The position numbers and the translations under genes are program-made. The notes under the pieces are model-generated. The model saw only the letters and a program-made list of their open reading frames with translations, was not told where the DNA came from and ran no database searches. This document shows, piece after piece, positions 18,877 through 28,590 of a stretch of DNA of 36,756 bases. Position 1 is the stretch's first letter; the number at the start of each line of letters is the position of its first letter. The stretch comes from Betaproteobacteria bacterium (GTDB lineage: Bacteria > Pseudomonadota > Gammaproteobacteria > Burkholderiales > Thiobacillaceae): NCBI GenBank assembly GCA_007280375.1, contig QYQG01000048.1, positions 1 through 36,756 of the forward strand, written 5' to 3'.

Positions 18877-20087
18877 GATCGTCCGTAAGTTCGTTCAACA
18901 TAGGCCGCGACCAAGGCCTGAAATTCGCTGGCGATAGCATCGCCCTTCAGCGTCACCGTCTTCACCCCGTCTTCGTAGACCGGCGCGACCGGCACCTCAT
19001 TACTGCCCGGCAACGAGATACCGATGTTGGCGTGTTTCGATTCGCCCGGGCCATTGACCACGCAGCCCATCACCGCCACGCTCATCGCCTCGACCCCCGG
19101 ATATTGCGCCCGCCACACCGGCATCTGGGCGCGTAACCACGACTGAATCTGATCGGCCAAGGCTTGGAACACCGTGCTCGTCGTGCGCCCACAGCCCGGA
19201 CACGCGGTCACCAAGGGGGTAAAGGCACGCAGGCCCACGGTCTGCAAGATCTCCTGCGCCACCTGCACCTCCAAGGTGCGCGGCTCGTCGGGCTTAGGTG
19301 TCAACGAGACGCGAATCGTGTCGCCGATACCCTCGTTCAACAAGATCGCCAAGGCCGCCGCCGAGGCGACGATCCCCTTGCTACCGATGCCCGCCTCGGT
19401 CAGACCCAGATGCAAGGCATAGTCGCAACGGCGCGCCAATTCGCGGTAGGCGCGCACTAAATCCTGCACCCCCGACAGCTTGCACGACAAGATGATACGG
19501 TCGCGCCCCAGCCCTAACGCCTCCGCCCGTTGCGCCGACTCCAGCGCCGAGGTCAGCAACGCCTCCTGCATGATCGCGGCGTTATCCAGAGGCTGGGCGC
19601 GTTGCGCGTTTTCATCCATCAACCGTGCCAACAGGCGTTGATCGAGGCTGCCCCAATTCACGCCGATCCGCACCGCCTTGTCGTGGCGACAGGCAAACGC
19701 GATCAACTGCGCAAACGGGTCGGCCGAACCATGCCCGACATTGCCAGGATTGATGCGTAACTTGGCCAAGGCGATGCCGCATTCCGGCACCTCGGCCAAC
19801 AACTTATGGCCGTTAAAATGAAAGTCGCCCACCAACGGTACGCTGCATCCCCGCGCATCGAGCCGTTCGCGGATCTGCACCACGCCGCGCGCCGCCTCTA
19901 GCGTATTCACCGTCAGGCGCACCACTTCGGAACCCGCCTGCCAGAGTTGTTCAACCTGCGCCACCGTCCCGGCGACATCCGCCGTGTCGGTATTGGTCAT
20001 CGACTGCACGACCACCGGCGCACCGCCACCCACGATGACCGTGCCCACCTTGACCGCGCGCGTAATATGTCTGGCCATGCCGGTCAT
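18873..20087 (-). CDS. ispG: 4-hydroxy-3-methylbut-2-enyl diphosphate synthase (IspG/GcpE)
   Basis: IspG converts methylerythritol cyclodiphosphate to HMBPP, the penultimate step of the non-mevalonate isoprenoid pathway. The TIM-barrel part has [12 protein letters not shown] (about 28-39), [11 protein letters not shown] and RINPGNVG. The C-terminal [4Fe-4S] domain supplies cysteines in [10 protein letters not shown] and CVVNGPGE. Length 404 aa. The start overlaps the rodZ stop (ATGA); a second Met three codons on (MARHI) is an equal candidate. Its place between rodZ and hisS is the usual gammaproteobacterial order. Confidence 0.98.
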   Translation of the reverse strand: MTGMARHITRAVKVGTVIVGGGAPVVVQSMTNTDTADVAGTVAQVEQLWQAGSEVVRLTVNTLEAARGVVQIRERLDARGCSVPLVGDFHFNGHKLLAEVPECGIALAKLRINPGNVGHGSADPFAQLIAFACRHDKAVRIGVNWGSLDQRLLARLMDENAQRAQPLDNAAIMQEALLTSALESAQRAEALGLGRDRIILSCKLSGVQDLVRAYRELARRCDYALHLGLTEAGIGSKGIVASAAALAILLNEGIGDTIRVSLTPKPDEPRTLEVQVAQEILQTVGLRAFTPLVTACPGCGRTTSTVFQALADQIQSWLRAQMPVWRAQYPGVEAMSVAVMGCVVNGPGESKHANIGISLPGSNEVPVAPVYEDGVKTVTLKGDAIASEFQALVAAYVERTYGRS

Positions 20088-20881
20088 TCCAAGCTCAGAC
20101 GCGCGACCTTGTCGCCGATATAGGGGTGCAGATCAACTACGCGGCCGTTGTATTCCAGACGCACCTGCGCGGCGTTACCAACGATCAAACGATACGGTGG
20201 CTGGCCCTTGATATGCACCGACTCACCCACCCGCACCATGCGCTGCACGCGCTGATTCGACGCATCGACAATCTCGACCCACGCGTTACTCGTCGCGGTA
20301 AAGGTGAGGCCCTGCGTCGCACCGACCTGCGCCGGCGTGGACACCGCAGGCGTTACGGGCACAGATGGAACAGGGACGGGGACAGTGGGCTCGACAGGCA
20401 CAATAGGCGCAATAGGCACAATAGGCGTTACCTGTGTTACAGGCACCGAAACCGGTACCGGCAATACGACGGGGTCGGTCAACGGGGCATCCGACCCCTG
20501 TGACAGCCATGCGTACAACCCCATCACCCCAACGAAAAAAGCCGCTAAGACGGCTGGGATCAGGATCAACCACAGGCGCGTCCGAGAACCCGCCAAGACG
20601 ATTTCGGCACTCGGCGCCGACATCGTCTCTATCGGCTCGACATTCGACGGCGCGTCGCTAAAGCAGGCCCCCGTAGCCAAGCCCAGGTCTTGCGCATACG
20701 CGCGCACAAACCCTCGCAACGCGACCTTGGACGGAAAACACGCCCATTCCTCGGCCTCCATCGCCCGGATCTGACTCACGCTCAACTTCAGGTGTCCTGC
20801 CACCGTCTCGACCGACCAGGTCAACGCAAGACGCGCCTCAGACAGACGCTGACCACAGCCCTCACTGATTGCCTCATTCAT
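20084..20881 (-). CDS. rodZ: RodZ, cytoskeletal/cell-shape protein
   Basis: RodZ links MreB to the elongation machinery. The protein has a cytoplasmic HTH_25 domain ([33 protein letters not shown]), one membrane segment ([24 protein letters not shown]), a Pro/Val-rich periplasmic linker ([18 protein letters not shown]), and a C-terminal DUF4115 beta domain ([17 protein letters not shown]). I choose ATG 20881 (265 aa) because GGAGG lies eight bases before it, whereas GTG 20887 is too close to that site. It follows rlmN directly; the pilF gene that usually separates them is absent. Confidence 0.93.
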   Translation of the reverse strand: MNEAISEGCGQRLSEARLALTWSVETVAGHLKLSVSQIRAMEAEEWACFPSKVALRGFVRAYAQDLGLATGACFSDAPSNVEPIETMSAPSAEIVLAGSRTRLWLILIPAVLAAFFVGVMGLYAWLSQGSDAPLTDPVVLPVPVSVPVTQVTPIVPIAPIVPVEPTVPVPVPSVPVTPAVSTPAQVGATQGLTFTATSNAWVEIVDASNQRVQRMVRVGESVHIKGQPPYRLIVGNAAQVRLEYNGRVVDLHPYIGDKVARLSLE

Positions 20882-20883
20882 CC

Positions 20884-21993
20884 TCACGCCCTCCCCGTTC
20901 GTTGATCGTGTACCACCACCCGGCGCGACTTATCCACCACCTGACCGGCCAACTGGCCGCAGGCCGCGTCAATATCATCCCCACGCGTCTTGCGCGTGGT
21001 TGCCACGATCCCCGCCTCCGCCAAGCGGCTGGCAAAGGCCCGCACCCGTGGCGCCGGCGAACGCGTATACGCCGTCCCCGGAAACGGGTTAAACGGAATC
21101 AGGTTGAACTTACACGACACATCCGCCACCAAGGCGATCAATTCCCGCGCATGGGCATCGCTATCGTTGATCCCGTCCAGCATCACATATTCAAAGGTAA
21201 TGAAATCGCGCGGCGCAAACGCCAGATAACGCTGACACGCCGCCATCAAGACCTTGAGCGGATACTTCTTATTGATCGGCACCAGTTGATCGCGCAGACG
21301 ATCGTTGGGTGCATGCAAAGACACCGCCAAGGCCACCGGACAGTCTTGCGACAACCTATCCATCGCTGGCACGATGCCCGAGGTGGACACCGTCACCCGC
21401 CGCCGCGACAGACCATAGGCGTGATCGTCAAGCATCACCTTTAACGCCCGCACCGTCGCGTCATAATTGAGCAAAGGCTCGCCCATGCCCATCAAGACCA
21501 CATTGCTGATCACGCGATCGGCCTTCGTTGCGTCACGCGGGTCACGGCCTAAGGCCTTATTCGCCCACCAAAGTTGACCCACGATCTCCGCCGTCGTCAG
21601 GTTGCGATTAAAACCCTGCTGCCCGGTCGAACAAAAGCTACATTCCAGCGCGCAGCCCACCTGCGTCGAGATACACAGCGTACCGCGCTCGCCCTCGGGG
21701 ATATAGACCGTCTCAACCTGATTGCCCGGCCCGACCTGCAAGGCCCACTTACGCGTGCCATCGTCAGAGTTCTGACCCGCCATCAAGACCGGCGGAGCGA
21801 TACACGCCAAGGTTTCCAACTTAGCGCGCAAGGTCTTGGCCAGATCGGTCATCTGCGCGAAATCGTCGGCGCCAAAATGATGCAACCAACGCATCACCTG
21901 ACGGGCGCGAAACGGCTTCTCGCCGATGGTCTCAAACCATGCGACGAGACCGGGAAGATCGAAATCGAGAAGATTAACCGGGGCCGCAGTCAC
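20884..21993 (-). CDS. rlmN: dual-specificity RNA methyltransferase RlmN
   Basis: A radical-SAM enzyme that makes m2A2503 in 23S rRNA and m2A37 in some tRNAs. The N-terminal domain carries [18 protein letters not shown]. The radical-SAM cluster motif is CALECSFC (about 115-122), followed by [24 protein letters not shown], and the C-terminal [14 protein letters not shown] with the second methyl-carrying Cys in [17 protein letters not shown]. The 369-aa length is usual. It lies 38 bp after ndk, with which it is probably co-transcribed, and runs into rodZ. Confidence 0.98.
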   Translation of the reverse strand: MTAAPVNLLDFDLPGLVAWFETIGEKPFRARQVMRWLHHFGADDFAQMTDLAKTLRAKLETLACIAPPVLMAGQNSDDGTRKWALQVGPGNQVETVYIPEGERGTLCISTQVGCALECSFCSTGQQGFNRNLTTAEIVGQLWWANKALGRDPRDATKADRVISNVVLMGMGEPLLNYDATVRALKVMLDDHAYGLSRRRVTVSTSGIVPAMDRLSQDCPVALAVSLHAPNDRLRDQLVPINKKYPLKVLMAACQRYLAFAPRDFITFEYVMLDGINDSDAHARELIALVADVSCKFNLIPFNPFPGTAYTRSPAPRVRAFASRLAEAGIVATTRKTRGDDIDAACGQLAGQVVDKSRRVVVHDQRTGRA

Positions 21994-22031
21994 GGCATCG
22001 TTACCTCATTAAGGCCAGATATAACGCGATG

Positions 22032-22457
22032 TTAACGCGCACACATATCGGTGCCGGGGAAGAAATACGCGATCTCAACCGCCGCCGTCTCCGCCGCGTC
22101 CGAGCCGTGTACGGCATTGGCATCGATGCTGGTCGCAAAATCGGCACGAATCGTACCGGCATCCGCCTTCTTCGGGTCCGTCGCGCCCATCAACGCACGG
22201 TTCTTAGCAATCGCGCCCTCGCCTTCCAGCACTTGCAACATCACCGGGCCAGAGATCATGAACTCCACCAGATCGTTAAAGAACGGGCGACCCTGATGCA
22301 CCGCGTAAAAGCCCTCAGCCTCCTTGCGCGACAGATGCTTCATCCTCGACGCCACGATCGTCAAGCCATTGGATTCAAAGCGAGAATATATCTTGCCGAT
22401 GACATTCTTCGCCACAGCGTCAGGTTTGATGATAGAAAAGGTGCGTTCGATAGCCAT
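22032..22457 (-). CDS. ndk: nucleoside diphosphate kinase
   Basis: Ndk transfers phosphate from ATP to NDPs through a phosphohistidine. The sequence starts [15 protein letters not shown], has [17 protein letters not shown] and [14 protein letters not shown], and carries the catalytic His in NAVHGSD (about 118). 141 aa is typical. AGGAGTCACACATG is a good ribosome site. It leads the minus-strand ndk-rlmN-rodZ-ispG-hisS-yfgM-bamB-der series. One-base and four-base overlaps start only after rlmN. Confidence 0.98.
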   Translation of the reverse strand: MAIERTFSIIKPDAVAKNVIGKIYSRFESNGLTIVASRMKHLSRKEAEGFYAVHQGRPFFNDLVEFMISGPVMLQVLEGEGAIAKNRALMGATDPKKADAGTIRADFATSIDANAVHGSDAAETAAVEIAYFFPGTDMCAR

Positions 22458-22521
22458 GTGTGACTCCTAGATAAGAAATGGGGACAAGCAACGCCCATGC
22501 GCCGCTCAAAAAAGACTGCGT

Positions 22522-22527
22522 ATGATA
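22522..22527 (-). promoter_or_regulatory. candidate -10 element for the ndk operon
   Basis: TATCAT (five of six) occurs on the minus strand 65 bases before the ndk ATG, preceded at 15 bp by TTATAC as a poor -35. The 130-bp gap is the only sizeable one before this eight-gene run, so a promoter is expected here. Confidence 0.35.
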
Positions 22528-22550
22528 CCAGACTCGCGCCTCGTATAACC

Positions 22551-22571
22551 TTAAGAACAAGGGCATTGCCC
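22551..22571 (-). terminator. weak hairpin with U-rich tail after the PilT-family gene
   Basis: On the minus strand GGGCAATGCCC is followed by TTGTTCTT, 16 bases after the pilT-like stop. The stem is short (4 bp plus flanking Cs), so this is a tentative terminator. The same gap also has a 10-bp inverted repeat, AGAAATGGGG (22474-22483) and CCCCATTTCT (22570-22579). Confidence 0.35.
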
Positions 22572-22587
22572 CCATTTCTGGGATAAA

Positions 22588-23589
22588 TCAGCTTATCGCG
22601 TCAATCTGACCCGTCTGCACCAGCGTTTGCAACGAGAACTCCATCGTCATCATGCCCTCGGCGCGCGCCGTTTGCATGACGCTGGGGATCTGAAACACCT
22701 TGTTGTCGCGGATCAGGTTGCGCACGGCCGGGTTACAGGTCATCACCTCAAACGCAGCCACGCGACCGGGCTGGCCTTTGCGTTTTAATAAGCGTTGCGT
22801 CATGACTAGACGCAAGGACTGCGACAACTGCGCCCGCACTTGGTCTTGCTGTTGCGGCGGGAAGACATCGATGATGCGGTTGATGGTGTTGGGCGCACCA
22901 CTGGTGTGCAGGGTTCCAAAGACCAGATGCCCCGTCTCAGCGGCGGTCAAGGCCAGTTGTATGGTCTCCAGATCGCGTAATTCGCCGACCAAGATGACAT
23001 CGGGGTCCTCGCGCAAGGCGGCGCGCAGGGCCGACGAGAAGCTCTCGGTATCGCGCCCCACCTCGCGTTGCGAGACCACGCAGCGTTTGTCCCCGTGAAC
23101 ATATTCGATCGGGTCTTCCACCGTGATGATGTGGCCGGCGCGGTTTTGGTTGATCTGGTCGATCATCGCCGCCAAGGTGGTCGATTTGCCCGAACCCGTG
23201 GGGCCGGTCACCAGCACGAGGCCGTTTTCTTGTTGCAGGATATCGCGCGCCACCGGCGGCAGACCGAGCGCGTCCATGCGCGGGATGTGCGTCTCGATCT
23301 GCCGCAACACCGCGCCAATGCCGCGCATGGTCTGGAACAGGTTGACGCGGTAGCGCGTGCCATTAAGCTCGATGGCCATGTCGAGATCGTGCTGCTGTTC
23401 AAAGCGCTGGCGGGCCTCGGGGGTCAGGATCTCCGCCATAAAGGCCGTCATCTCCGCCGCCGTTACGATGTCGTCGGCAAAGGTGATGATCTCGCCATCG
23501 ACCCGTATCGCCAGCGGACGATCGGCGTGAAAATGGAAGTCCGAAAGCTTGTATTGCCCGGCATAACGGGCGATGCGTTCCATGCTCAT
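22588..23589 (-). CDS. PilT/PilU-family type IV pilus retraction ATPase
   Basis: A secretion/pilus ATPase of the PilT group, expected to form cytoplasmic hexamers powering pilus retraction. Visible motifs are the N-terminal SDFHFHADRPLAIRVDGEI, Walker A GPTGSGKSTT (about 128-137), the Asp box TVEDPIEYVH, Walker B VILVGELRDLETI, the His box TGHLVFGTLHT, and the C-terminal AVRNLIRDNKVFQIPS with a PilT-like GMMTM. At 333 aa it is close to PilT (about 345); the C-terminal pattern favours PilT over PilU. No other pilus gene is near. It starts 3 bp after tilS, with AGAAGGA as ribosome site. Confidence 0.9.
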   Translation of the reverse strand: MSMERIARYAGQYKLSDFHFHADRPLAIRVDGEIITFADDIVTAAEMTAFMAEILTPEARQRFEQQHDLDMAIELNGTRYRVNLFQTMRGIGAVLRQIETHIPRMDALGLPPVARDILQQENGLVLVTGPTGSGKSTTLAAMIDQINQNRAGHIITVEDPIEYVHGDKRCVVSQREVGRDTESFSSALRAALREDPDVILVGELRDLETIQLALTAAETGHLVFGTLHTSGAPNTINRIIDVFPPQQQDQVRAQLSQSLRLVMTQRLLKRKGQPGRVAAFEVMTCNPAVRNLIRDNKVFQIPSVMQTARAEGMMTMEFSLQTLVQTGQIDAIS

Positions 23590-23592
23590 GGT

Positions 23593-24564
23593 CTATCCTT
23601 CTGCGTGATAAAGCGACAACGCTAGGATACCCGCATGGCGCGTAAGGGTGTAACCGTTTATCTGTATCAACGGGTGCGCGTCCGGCGCGGCGAGGGCTTG
23701 GCGTAACAGGTCATCCACGCGTGCGCGGCCAACATGCAGACCCGCCTGCGCCAGCCAGTGACGCAGGACATTACGCGCCCGTGGCGGCGACAACGCGGCC
23801 AAGCAGGCGGTGCTGAGTCGCCCTTCAGCATCCATCGCCCCCTGCATATCGTGTGCCGCCAACGCATCCAGCAGGTCCGCATCCTCCCCCATTTGGGTGG
23901 CGGTACGAGCGAGGATGGCAGTCACGGCGGGAAAACGCGTCGCCAATAAAGGCACAACCGCGTTGCGCAAGAAGTTGCGGCTGTAGCGCGGATCGGCATT
24001 GCTCGGGTCTTCGATCCATGACAACGAATGCGCCTCGGCGTAACGCATCAATGCGCCCCGTGGCGTAGTCAACAACGGTCGCCACAACGCAGGGCTGCCC
24101 GCCACGCTCACAACAGGACGCATCGCCGCTAGGCCACGCGTCCCCGCACCGCGCAACAGCCGGAATAACAGCGTCTCGGCCTGGTCGCCCTGATGGTGTG
24201 CCAGCACGATCGCATCGACCTTCTGGCGCGAGAACGCCGCACGCCGCGCATCGCGGGCGGCCGCCTCCACGCCTTTATCCGCCGTCTGCACCGTCATGCG
24301 TTCAACCGTCAACGGCACAGCCCACGCCGCACACACCTTGGCGCACTGCACCGCCCACGCATCGGCCTCGGGCATGAGGCCATGATGGACATGCAAGGCC
24401 GACAGAGTGAAGCCCAAGTCCTGCCGCTGTGCAGCCAACAGGTGCAGGAGGACTGTGGAATCGAGACCGCCCGAATAACCCACACAGAGGTGCGCCGCGC
24501 CCGTTGCCGGCAGCACGGCGCGTAGGAACGCACCCACCTCCGTCGGCAGGTCAGGCCCCGTCAC
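23593..24564 (-). CDS. tilS: tRNA(Ile)-lysidine synthase TilS (short form)
   Basis: TilS converts C34 of the CAU-anticodon tRNA-Ile to lysidine, so the tRNA reads AUA. The PP-loop SGGLDST is at about 30-36, with HVHHGLMPEAD, AARDARRAAF, LAHHQGDQAETLLFRLLRG and WIEDPSNADPRYSRNFLRN following. A TilS substrate-binding region continues to the end. The protein is 323 aa, about 100 shorter than E. coli TilS; the C-terminal TilS_C domain is absent, as in some short family members. The start is GTG (24562-24564), 2 bp after the accA stop. The stop is TAG. Confidence 0.94.
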   Translation of the reverse strand: MTGPDLPTEVGAFLRAVLPATGAAHLCVGYSGGLDSTVLLHLLAAQRQDLGFTLSALHVHHGLMPEADAWAVQCAKVCAAWAVPLTVERMTVQTADKGVEAAARDARRAAFSRQKVDAIVLAHHQGDQAETLLFRLLRGAGTRGLAAMRPVVSVAGSPALWRPLLTTPRGALMRYAEAHSLSWIEDPSNADPRYSRNFLRNAVVPLLATRFPAVTAILARTATQMGEDADLLDALAAHDMQGAMDAEGRLSTACLAALSPPRARNVLRHWLAQAGLHVGRARVDDLLRQALAAPDAHPLIQINGYTLTRHAGILALSLYHAEG

Positions 24565-24566
24565 GG

Positions 24567-25532
<966 letters not shown>

Positions 25533-25550
25533 CGTCTTCGCCTCCGGATA

Positions 25551-26108
25551 TCAGTGATGCGTGTGGCCACAGGTGCTGTGGTCGTGATCATCGTCATCGT
25601 CATCGTCGTCGTCGTCATCGTGATCGTGATGATGACCGTCCGCCCCATGCACATGGCCGTGCGCGATCTCCTCGGGGATGGCCGCACGCACCGCCAACAC
25701 GCGGCAGGTAATATGCAGGCGTTGCCCAGCCAGCGGATGATTGCCGTCCACCACCACCTTATCGTCAGCGATATCGGTCACGGTAAAGACGCTGAGGTGA
25801 TCGCCCTCGCCTGTGTGACCTTCAAACTGCATCCCAACCTCGGCCTCCGCCGGAAAATCGCTGCGCGGCTCGACCCGCAGCAGATCGGCATCGTAATCAC
25901 CGAAGGCATCCGGAGGATCGAGCACCACATCCAGCGTGTCGCCCACCGTCTTGCCCTCCAGCATCGCCTCCACCTTCGGGAAGATGCCATCGTAGCCACC
26001 GTGCAGATAATCCGCCGGCGTATCGACCTCGGCCTCTTCCAACAACTCGTCATCCATCGTCGCCAAACGATACGACAAAGACACTACGGTATTTTGCGTA
26101 ATCACCAT
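25551..26108 (-). CDS. SlyD-like FKBP-type peptidyl-prolyl isomerase
   Basis: The FKBP fold with inserted IF domain is typical of SlyD: it begins MVITQNTVVSLSYRL, has DYLHGGYDGIFPKVEAMLEGK at about 37-57, a DAFGDYD loop, and VVDGNHPLAGQRL. The C-terminal tail is rich in His and has an unbroken run of eleven Asp, ending CGHTHH, suited to binding nickel or other divalent metals as in SlyD. I start at ATG 26108 (185 aa), which overlaps the bcp stop by one base (TGATG) and has AGGG upstream; the track uses the GTG one codon earlier. Confidence 0.93.
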   Translation of the reverse strand: MVITQNTVVSLSYRLATMDDELLEEAEVDTPADYLHGGYDGIFPKVEAMLEGKTVGDTLDVVLDPPDAFGDYDADLLRVEPRSDFPAEAEVGMQFEGHTGEGDHLSVFTVTDIADDKVVVDGNHPLAGQRLHITCRVLAVRAAIPEEIAHGHVHGADGHHHDHDDDDDDDDDDDHDHSTCGHTHH

Positions 26109-26569
26109 CACAAGCCCTTCACAATTTCAAGAATCTCTTCGGCATGACCTCTCGCGGTCACTCCATACTGGGCGTGGCGTATCACCCCCGTCGCATCGAT
26201 GACAAAGGTCGATCGGAGTATCGACTCATGCATCGCGCCATCGACCTCGCGGTTCTGCAACACGCCATACAGACGACACACCGTGCTCTCGCGGTCGGCC
26301 AAGAGGCGCACGGTGATGCCATACTTATCGCGGAACTCGCTGTGGCGGATGCAGTCATCGCGCGACACGCCTAACACCGTACAGCCCGCCTTGGAAAAAT
26401 CGGCCTCCAAATCGCTAAACTCCATCGCCTCCGCCGTGCAACCCGGCGTATCATCGCGGACATAAAAGTATAGAACAACCGATCGCCCCGCATAATCGGC
26501 CAGACGCACGAGGGTCATGTCGGCATCGGGTAGTTCAAACTCTGGCGCAGGGACACCCGCAGTTAGCAT
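26108..26569 (-). CDS. bcp: thioredoxin-dependent peroxiredoxin, Bcp/PrxQ type
   Basis: A peroxiredoxin that reduces peroxides using thioredoxin. The peroxidatic Cys lies in DDTPGCTAEAMEF (about residue 40 of the shortened protein), with a second Cys in KAGCTVLGVSRD in the usual PrxQ spacing region. RSTFVIDATGVI follows near the C-terminus. I start at ATG 26569 (MLTAGVPAPEF, 153 aa) because AGGAG lies just upstream; the track's nine extra residues have no such support. It is divergent from roxA (52 bp apart), and a thioredoxin gene lies about 1.7 kb away. Confidence 0.94.
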   Translation of the reverse strand: MLTAGVPAPEFELPDADMTLVRLADYAGRSVVLYFYVRDDTPGCTAEAMEFSDLEADFSKAGCTVLGVSRDDCIRHSEFRDKYGITVRLLADRESTVCRLYGVLQNREVDGAMHESILRSTFVIDATGVIRHAQYGVTARGHAEEILEIVKGL

Positions 26570-26621
26570 TGCTCTTCTCCTGTATCGTGAAATCACTGAC
26601 GCGCATTATAGGTCTCAACCC

Positions 26622-27782
26622 ATGAAAAAAACGCAAGCACCCTTGGAATTACCCCCCTTAAAGACCCTCTTGGGCGGCATCAGCCCACGCACCTTCTTCC
26701 GCGACTACTGGCAGAAACGCCCGTTGTTGGTCAAAAACGCCCTGCCCGGGGTGGAAAACCTCCTCTCGCCCGCCCAGTTACGCGCCTACGCCGACGACGA
26801 AGACGGCGAAAGCCGCCTCGTCCAAAAAAAGCGTGGTCGCTGGTCGCTAGACTATGGCCCCTTCGACAGCGACACCCTAAATAACCTGCCCAACAAGGAC
26901 TGGGCCTTGTTGGTGCAAGGTGTAAACCTCTTGGATCCCGCCGGCGACCGTCTGCTCAATCACTTCAACTTCGTCCCCTATGCGCGTCTGGACGACCTCA
27001 TGGTCAGCCTCGCGCCCCCCGGCGGCGGCGTAGGGCCCCACTTTGACCCCTATGATGTCTTCCTCATCCAAGGCATCGGCAACCGCCGCTGGGAGATCAG
27101 CACCCAAACAGACCGTAGCCTCGTCCCCGGTGCGCCGCTACGCATCCTCGCCGATTTTCAGGTCGAAGAAACCTTTCTGGTTGAACCCGGCGATCTGCTC
27201 TATCTACCGCCACAGTGCGCGCACAACGGCGTGGCCCTGACGGAATGCATGACCCTCTCGGTGGGCTTCCGCTCGCCTAGCTTTGAAGAGATGACCGTGC
27301 AATACCTCAACCACCGCATCGACACCGTAGAGGCGCCCGGCCATTATGCTGACCCCGATCTCACCCCCACCCAACACCCCGGCGAGATCCCGTCGGCCAT
27401 GCTAGAGCGCATCGCAAAACAGGTTACACGCGCGCTAGACGGGTCTAAGGGTGGCCTCAAGGCCTCGATCGCGCGTTACCTCAGCGAACCCAAGCCCAGC
27501 ACCTTTTTCACCGCACCCGCGCGGCCGCCCACGCTGGCGGCCTTCATGCAAAAGGCCGCGCGCCACGGGGTGCGGTTACACCCCGGCAGTCGCCTGTTGT
27601 GGCACAAAAAGCAGATGTTCATCAATGGCGAGTCGCTAACCCCGACCGCGGCCGAACGCACCGCCCTCATCACCCTAGCCGACCAGCGCAGCCTCATCGG
27701 AGAGGCCATCCCAGACACCGCGATACCCCGCCTACACGAGTGGTTCTGTACCGGTTGGTTGGTCTATGGTTCACAAAAATAA
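26622..27782 (+). CDS. roxA: ribosomal protein uL16 3-hydroxylase RoxA (YcfD-like, JmjC/cupin)
   Basis: A Fe(II)/2-oxoglutarate oxygenase that hydroxylates an arginine of ribosomal protein L16. The JmjC core has the first iron ligands in GVGPHFDPYDVF and the distal His in PPQCAHNGVAL. The N-terminal FFRDYWQKRPLLVKNALP is typical, and a C-terminal winged-helix region follows. The start at ATG 26622 (MKKTQAPLELP, 386 aa) is chosen over the track's upstream ATG, which lies within bcp on the other strand. It is transcribed away from bcp. Confidence 0.94.
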   Translation: MKKTQAPLELPPLKTLLGGISPRTFFRDYWQKRPLLVKNALPGVENLLSPAQLRAYADDEDGESRLVQKKRGRWSLDYGPFDSDTLNNLPNKDWALLVQGVNLLDPAGDRLLNHFNFVPYARLDDLMVSLAPPGGGVGPHFDPYDVFLIQGIGNRRWEISTQTDRSLVPGAPLRILADFQVEETFLVEPGDLLYLPPQCAHNGVALTECMTLSVGFRSPSFEEMTVQYLNHRIDTVEAPGHYADPDLTPTQHPGEIPSAMLERIAKQVTRALDGSKGGLKASIARYLSEPKPSTFFTAPARPPTLAAFMQKAARHGVRLHPGSRLLWHKKQMFINGESLTPTAAERTALITLADQRSLIGEAIPDTAIPRLHEWFCTGWLVYGSQK

Positions 27783-27823
27783 ATACTTCACAAAAGAAAC
27801 TAGCGTGATTTATCTAAATAGGC

Positions 27824-27851
27824 TTGCAAAGCTACGAAGAATCGCTAGAAT
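27824..27851 (+). promoter_or_regulatory. sigma-70 promoter of the small lipoprotein gene
   Basis: TTGCAA (27824-27829), a 16-bp spacer and TAGAAT (27846-27851) lie about 70 bp before the lipoprotein ATG, in the 137-bp gap after roxA. Each hexamer has four or five consensus matches. Confidence 0.6.
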
Positions 27852-27919
27852 TACGCCGGTCAAGGTTGGCGTGTGCTGATCGGACTTTACTTTTAAACTC
27901 TCCGTACGAAGGAAAACTC

Positions 27920-28081
27920 ATGAAAATCACCGCTCTGTTCGCTGCTATGTTGCTGGCCCTCTCCTTGACCGCTTGTGGCAAAAAAAACGAAGCCGCTCCG
28001 GCTGCTGACGCTGCTGCTCCTGCTGTTGCTGCCCCGGCTGATGTTGCTGCTCCGGCTGCTGCTCCTGCTGCTGCCAAGTAA
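27920..28081 (+). CDS. small Ala/Pro-rich lipoprotein (53 aa), function unknown
   Basis: ATG 27920 follows a good ribosome site (AAGGAAAA) and encodes a 53-residue lipoprotein: signal MKITALFAAMLLALSLTAC with lipobox LTAC, then GKKNEA and an Ala/Pro low-complexity tail ending in Lys. The mature part is about 35 residues and has no fold I recognise. Alanine codons are nearly all GCT, unlike the GCC/GCG of neighbouring genes, which suggests strong expression. It has its own promoter and a strong terminator, so it is a single-gene unit. The track's longer start would remove the signal peptide from the N-terminus and is rejected. Confidence 0.85.
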   Translation: MKITALFAAMLLALSLTACGKKNEAAPAADAAAPAVAAPADVAAPAAAPAAAK

Positions 28082-28094
28082 TCTGGCATCCAGT

Positions 28095-28124
28095 AAAAAA
28101 CCGGCCTTCGGGCCGGTTTTTTTT
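28095..28124. terminator. bidirectional rho-independent terminator
   Basis: AAAAAACCGGCC, TTCG tetraloop, GGCCGGTTTTTTTT. The stem has U-runs on both strands, so it ends both the lipoprotein transcript (plus) and the thioredoxin/typA transcript (minus). Confidence 0.95.
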
Positions 28125-28197
28125 CGTCTATCTTTTGCGTACTTCTTCAGCGTATTTCTTCACACCACCAAGACGACACACAAACGACACACAAACG

Positions 28198-28590
28198 CTA
28201 CGCCGCCAGATGGGTGTCGATAAACTCGCGCACAAAGGACTCGGGTTTGACGCTATGAAAACGCGCCACCTCCACGCCCTTTACGAACATCAGCACGGTT
28301 GGAAAGCCCTTGCACGCATAACGACCCGCCAGCTTCATGTCCTCGCCATCCTCCGCGTCCGTCTGCACCTTGGCCAGACGCACCCGCCCGTCATAGCCCG
28401 GGATTACCCGTTGCAAGATCGGTGACAAGACATGACACGGGCCGCACCACTCCGCCCAAAAATCCACCAGCACCGCGTGCTGATGCGAGGCTTCGAGGAC
28501 ATCCTGTTCAAAATGGGCGAGGTCGGTCGCAAAGATCAGCGCATCGCCAACCGCGCGTTCATGAGCGTGATCGTGATGCTGTAAGGACAT
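28198..28590 (-). CDS. thioredoxin-fold protein (thioredoxin)
   Basis: A 130-aa thioredoxin with WAEWCGPC at about 45-52, the cis-Pro in GFPTVLMF, and the usual VLVDFWA strand. The N-terminus is extended by about 18 residues and His-rich (HHDHAHE), which may bind metal. No signal peptide, so it is cytoplasmic. Its ATG overlaps the typA stop by one base (TAATG). It could supply electrons to the Bcp peroxiredoxin; that pairing is inferred. Confidence 0.92.
   Translation of the reverse strand: MSLQHHDHAHERAVGDALIFATDLAHFEQDVLEASHQHAVLVDFWAEWCGPCHVLSPILQRVIPGYDGRVRLAKVQTDAEDGEDMKLAGRYACKGFPTVLMFVKGVEVARFHSVKPESFVREFIDTHLAA

Noticed and set aside
20304-20774. 156-aa plus-strand Thr/Gly-rich ORF
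   Set aside because: It is the antisense of the Pro/Val linker of RodZ; composition explains the repeats.
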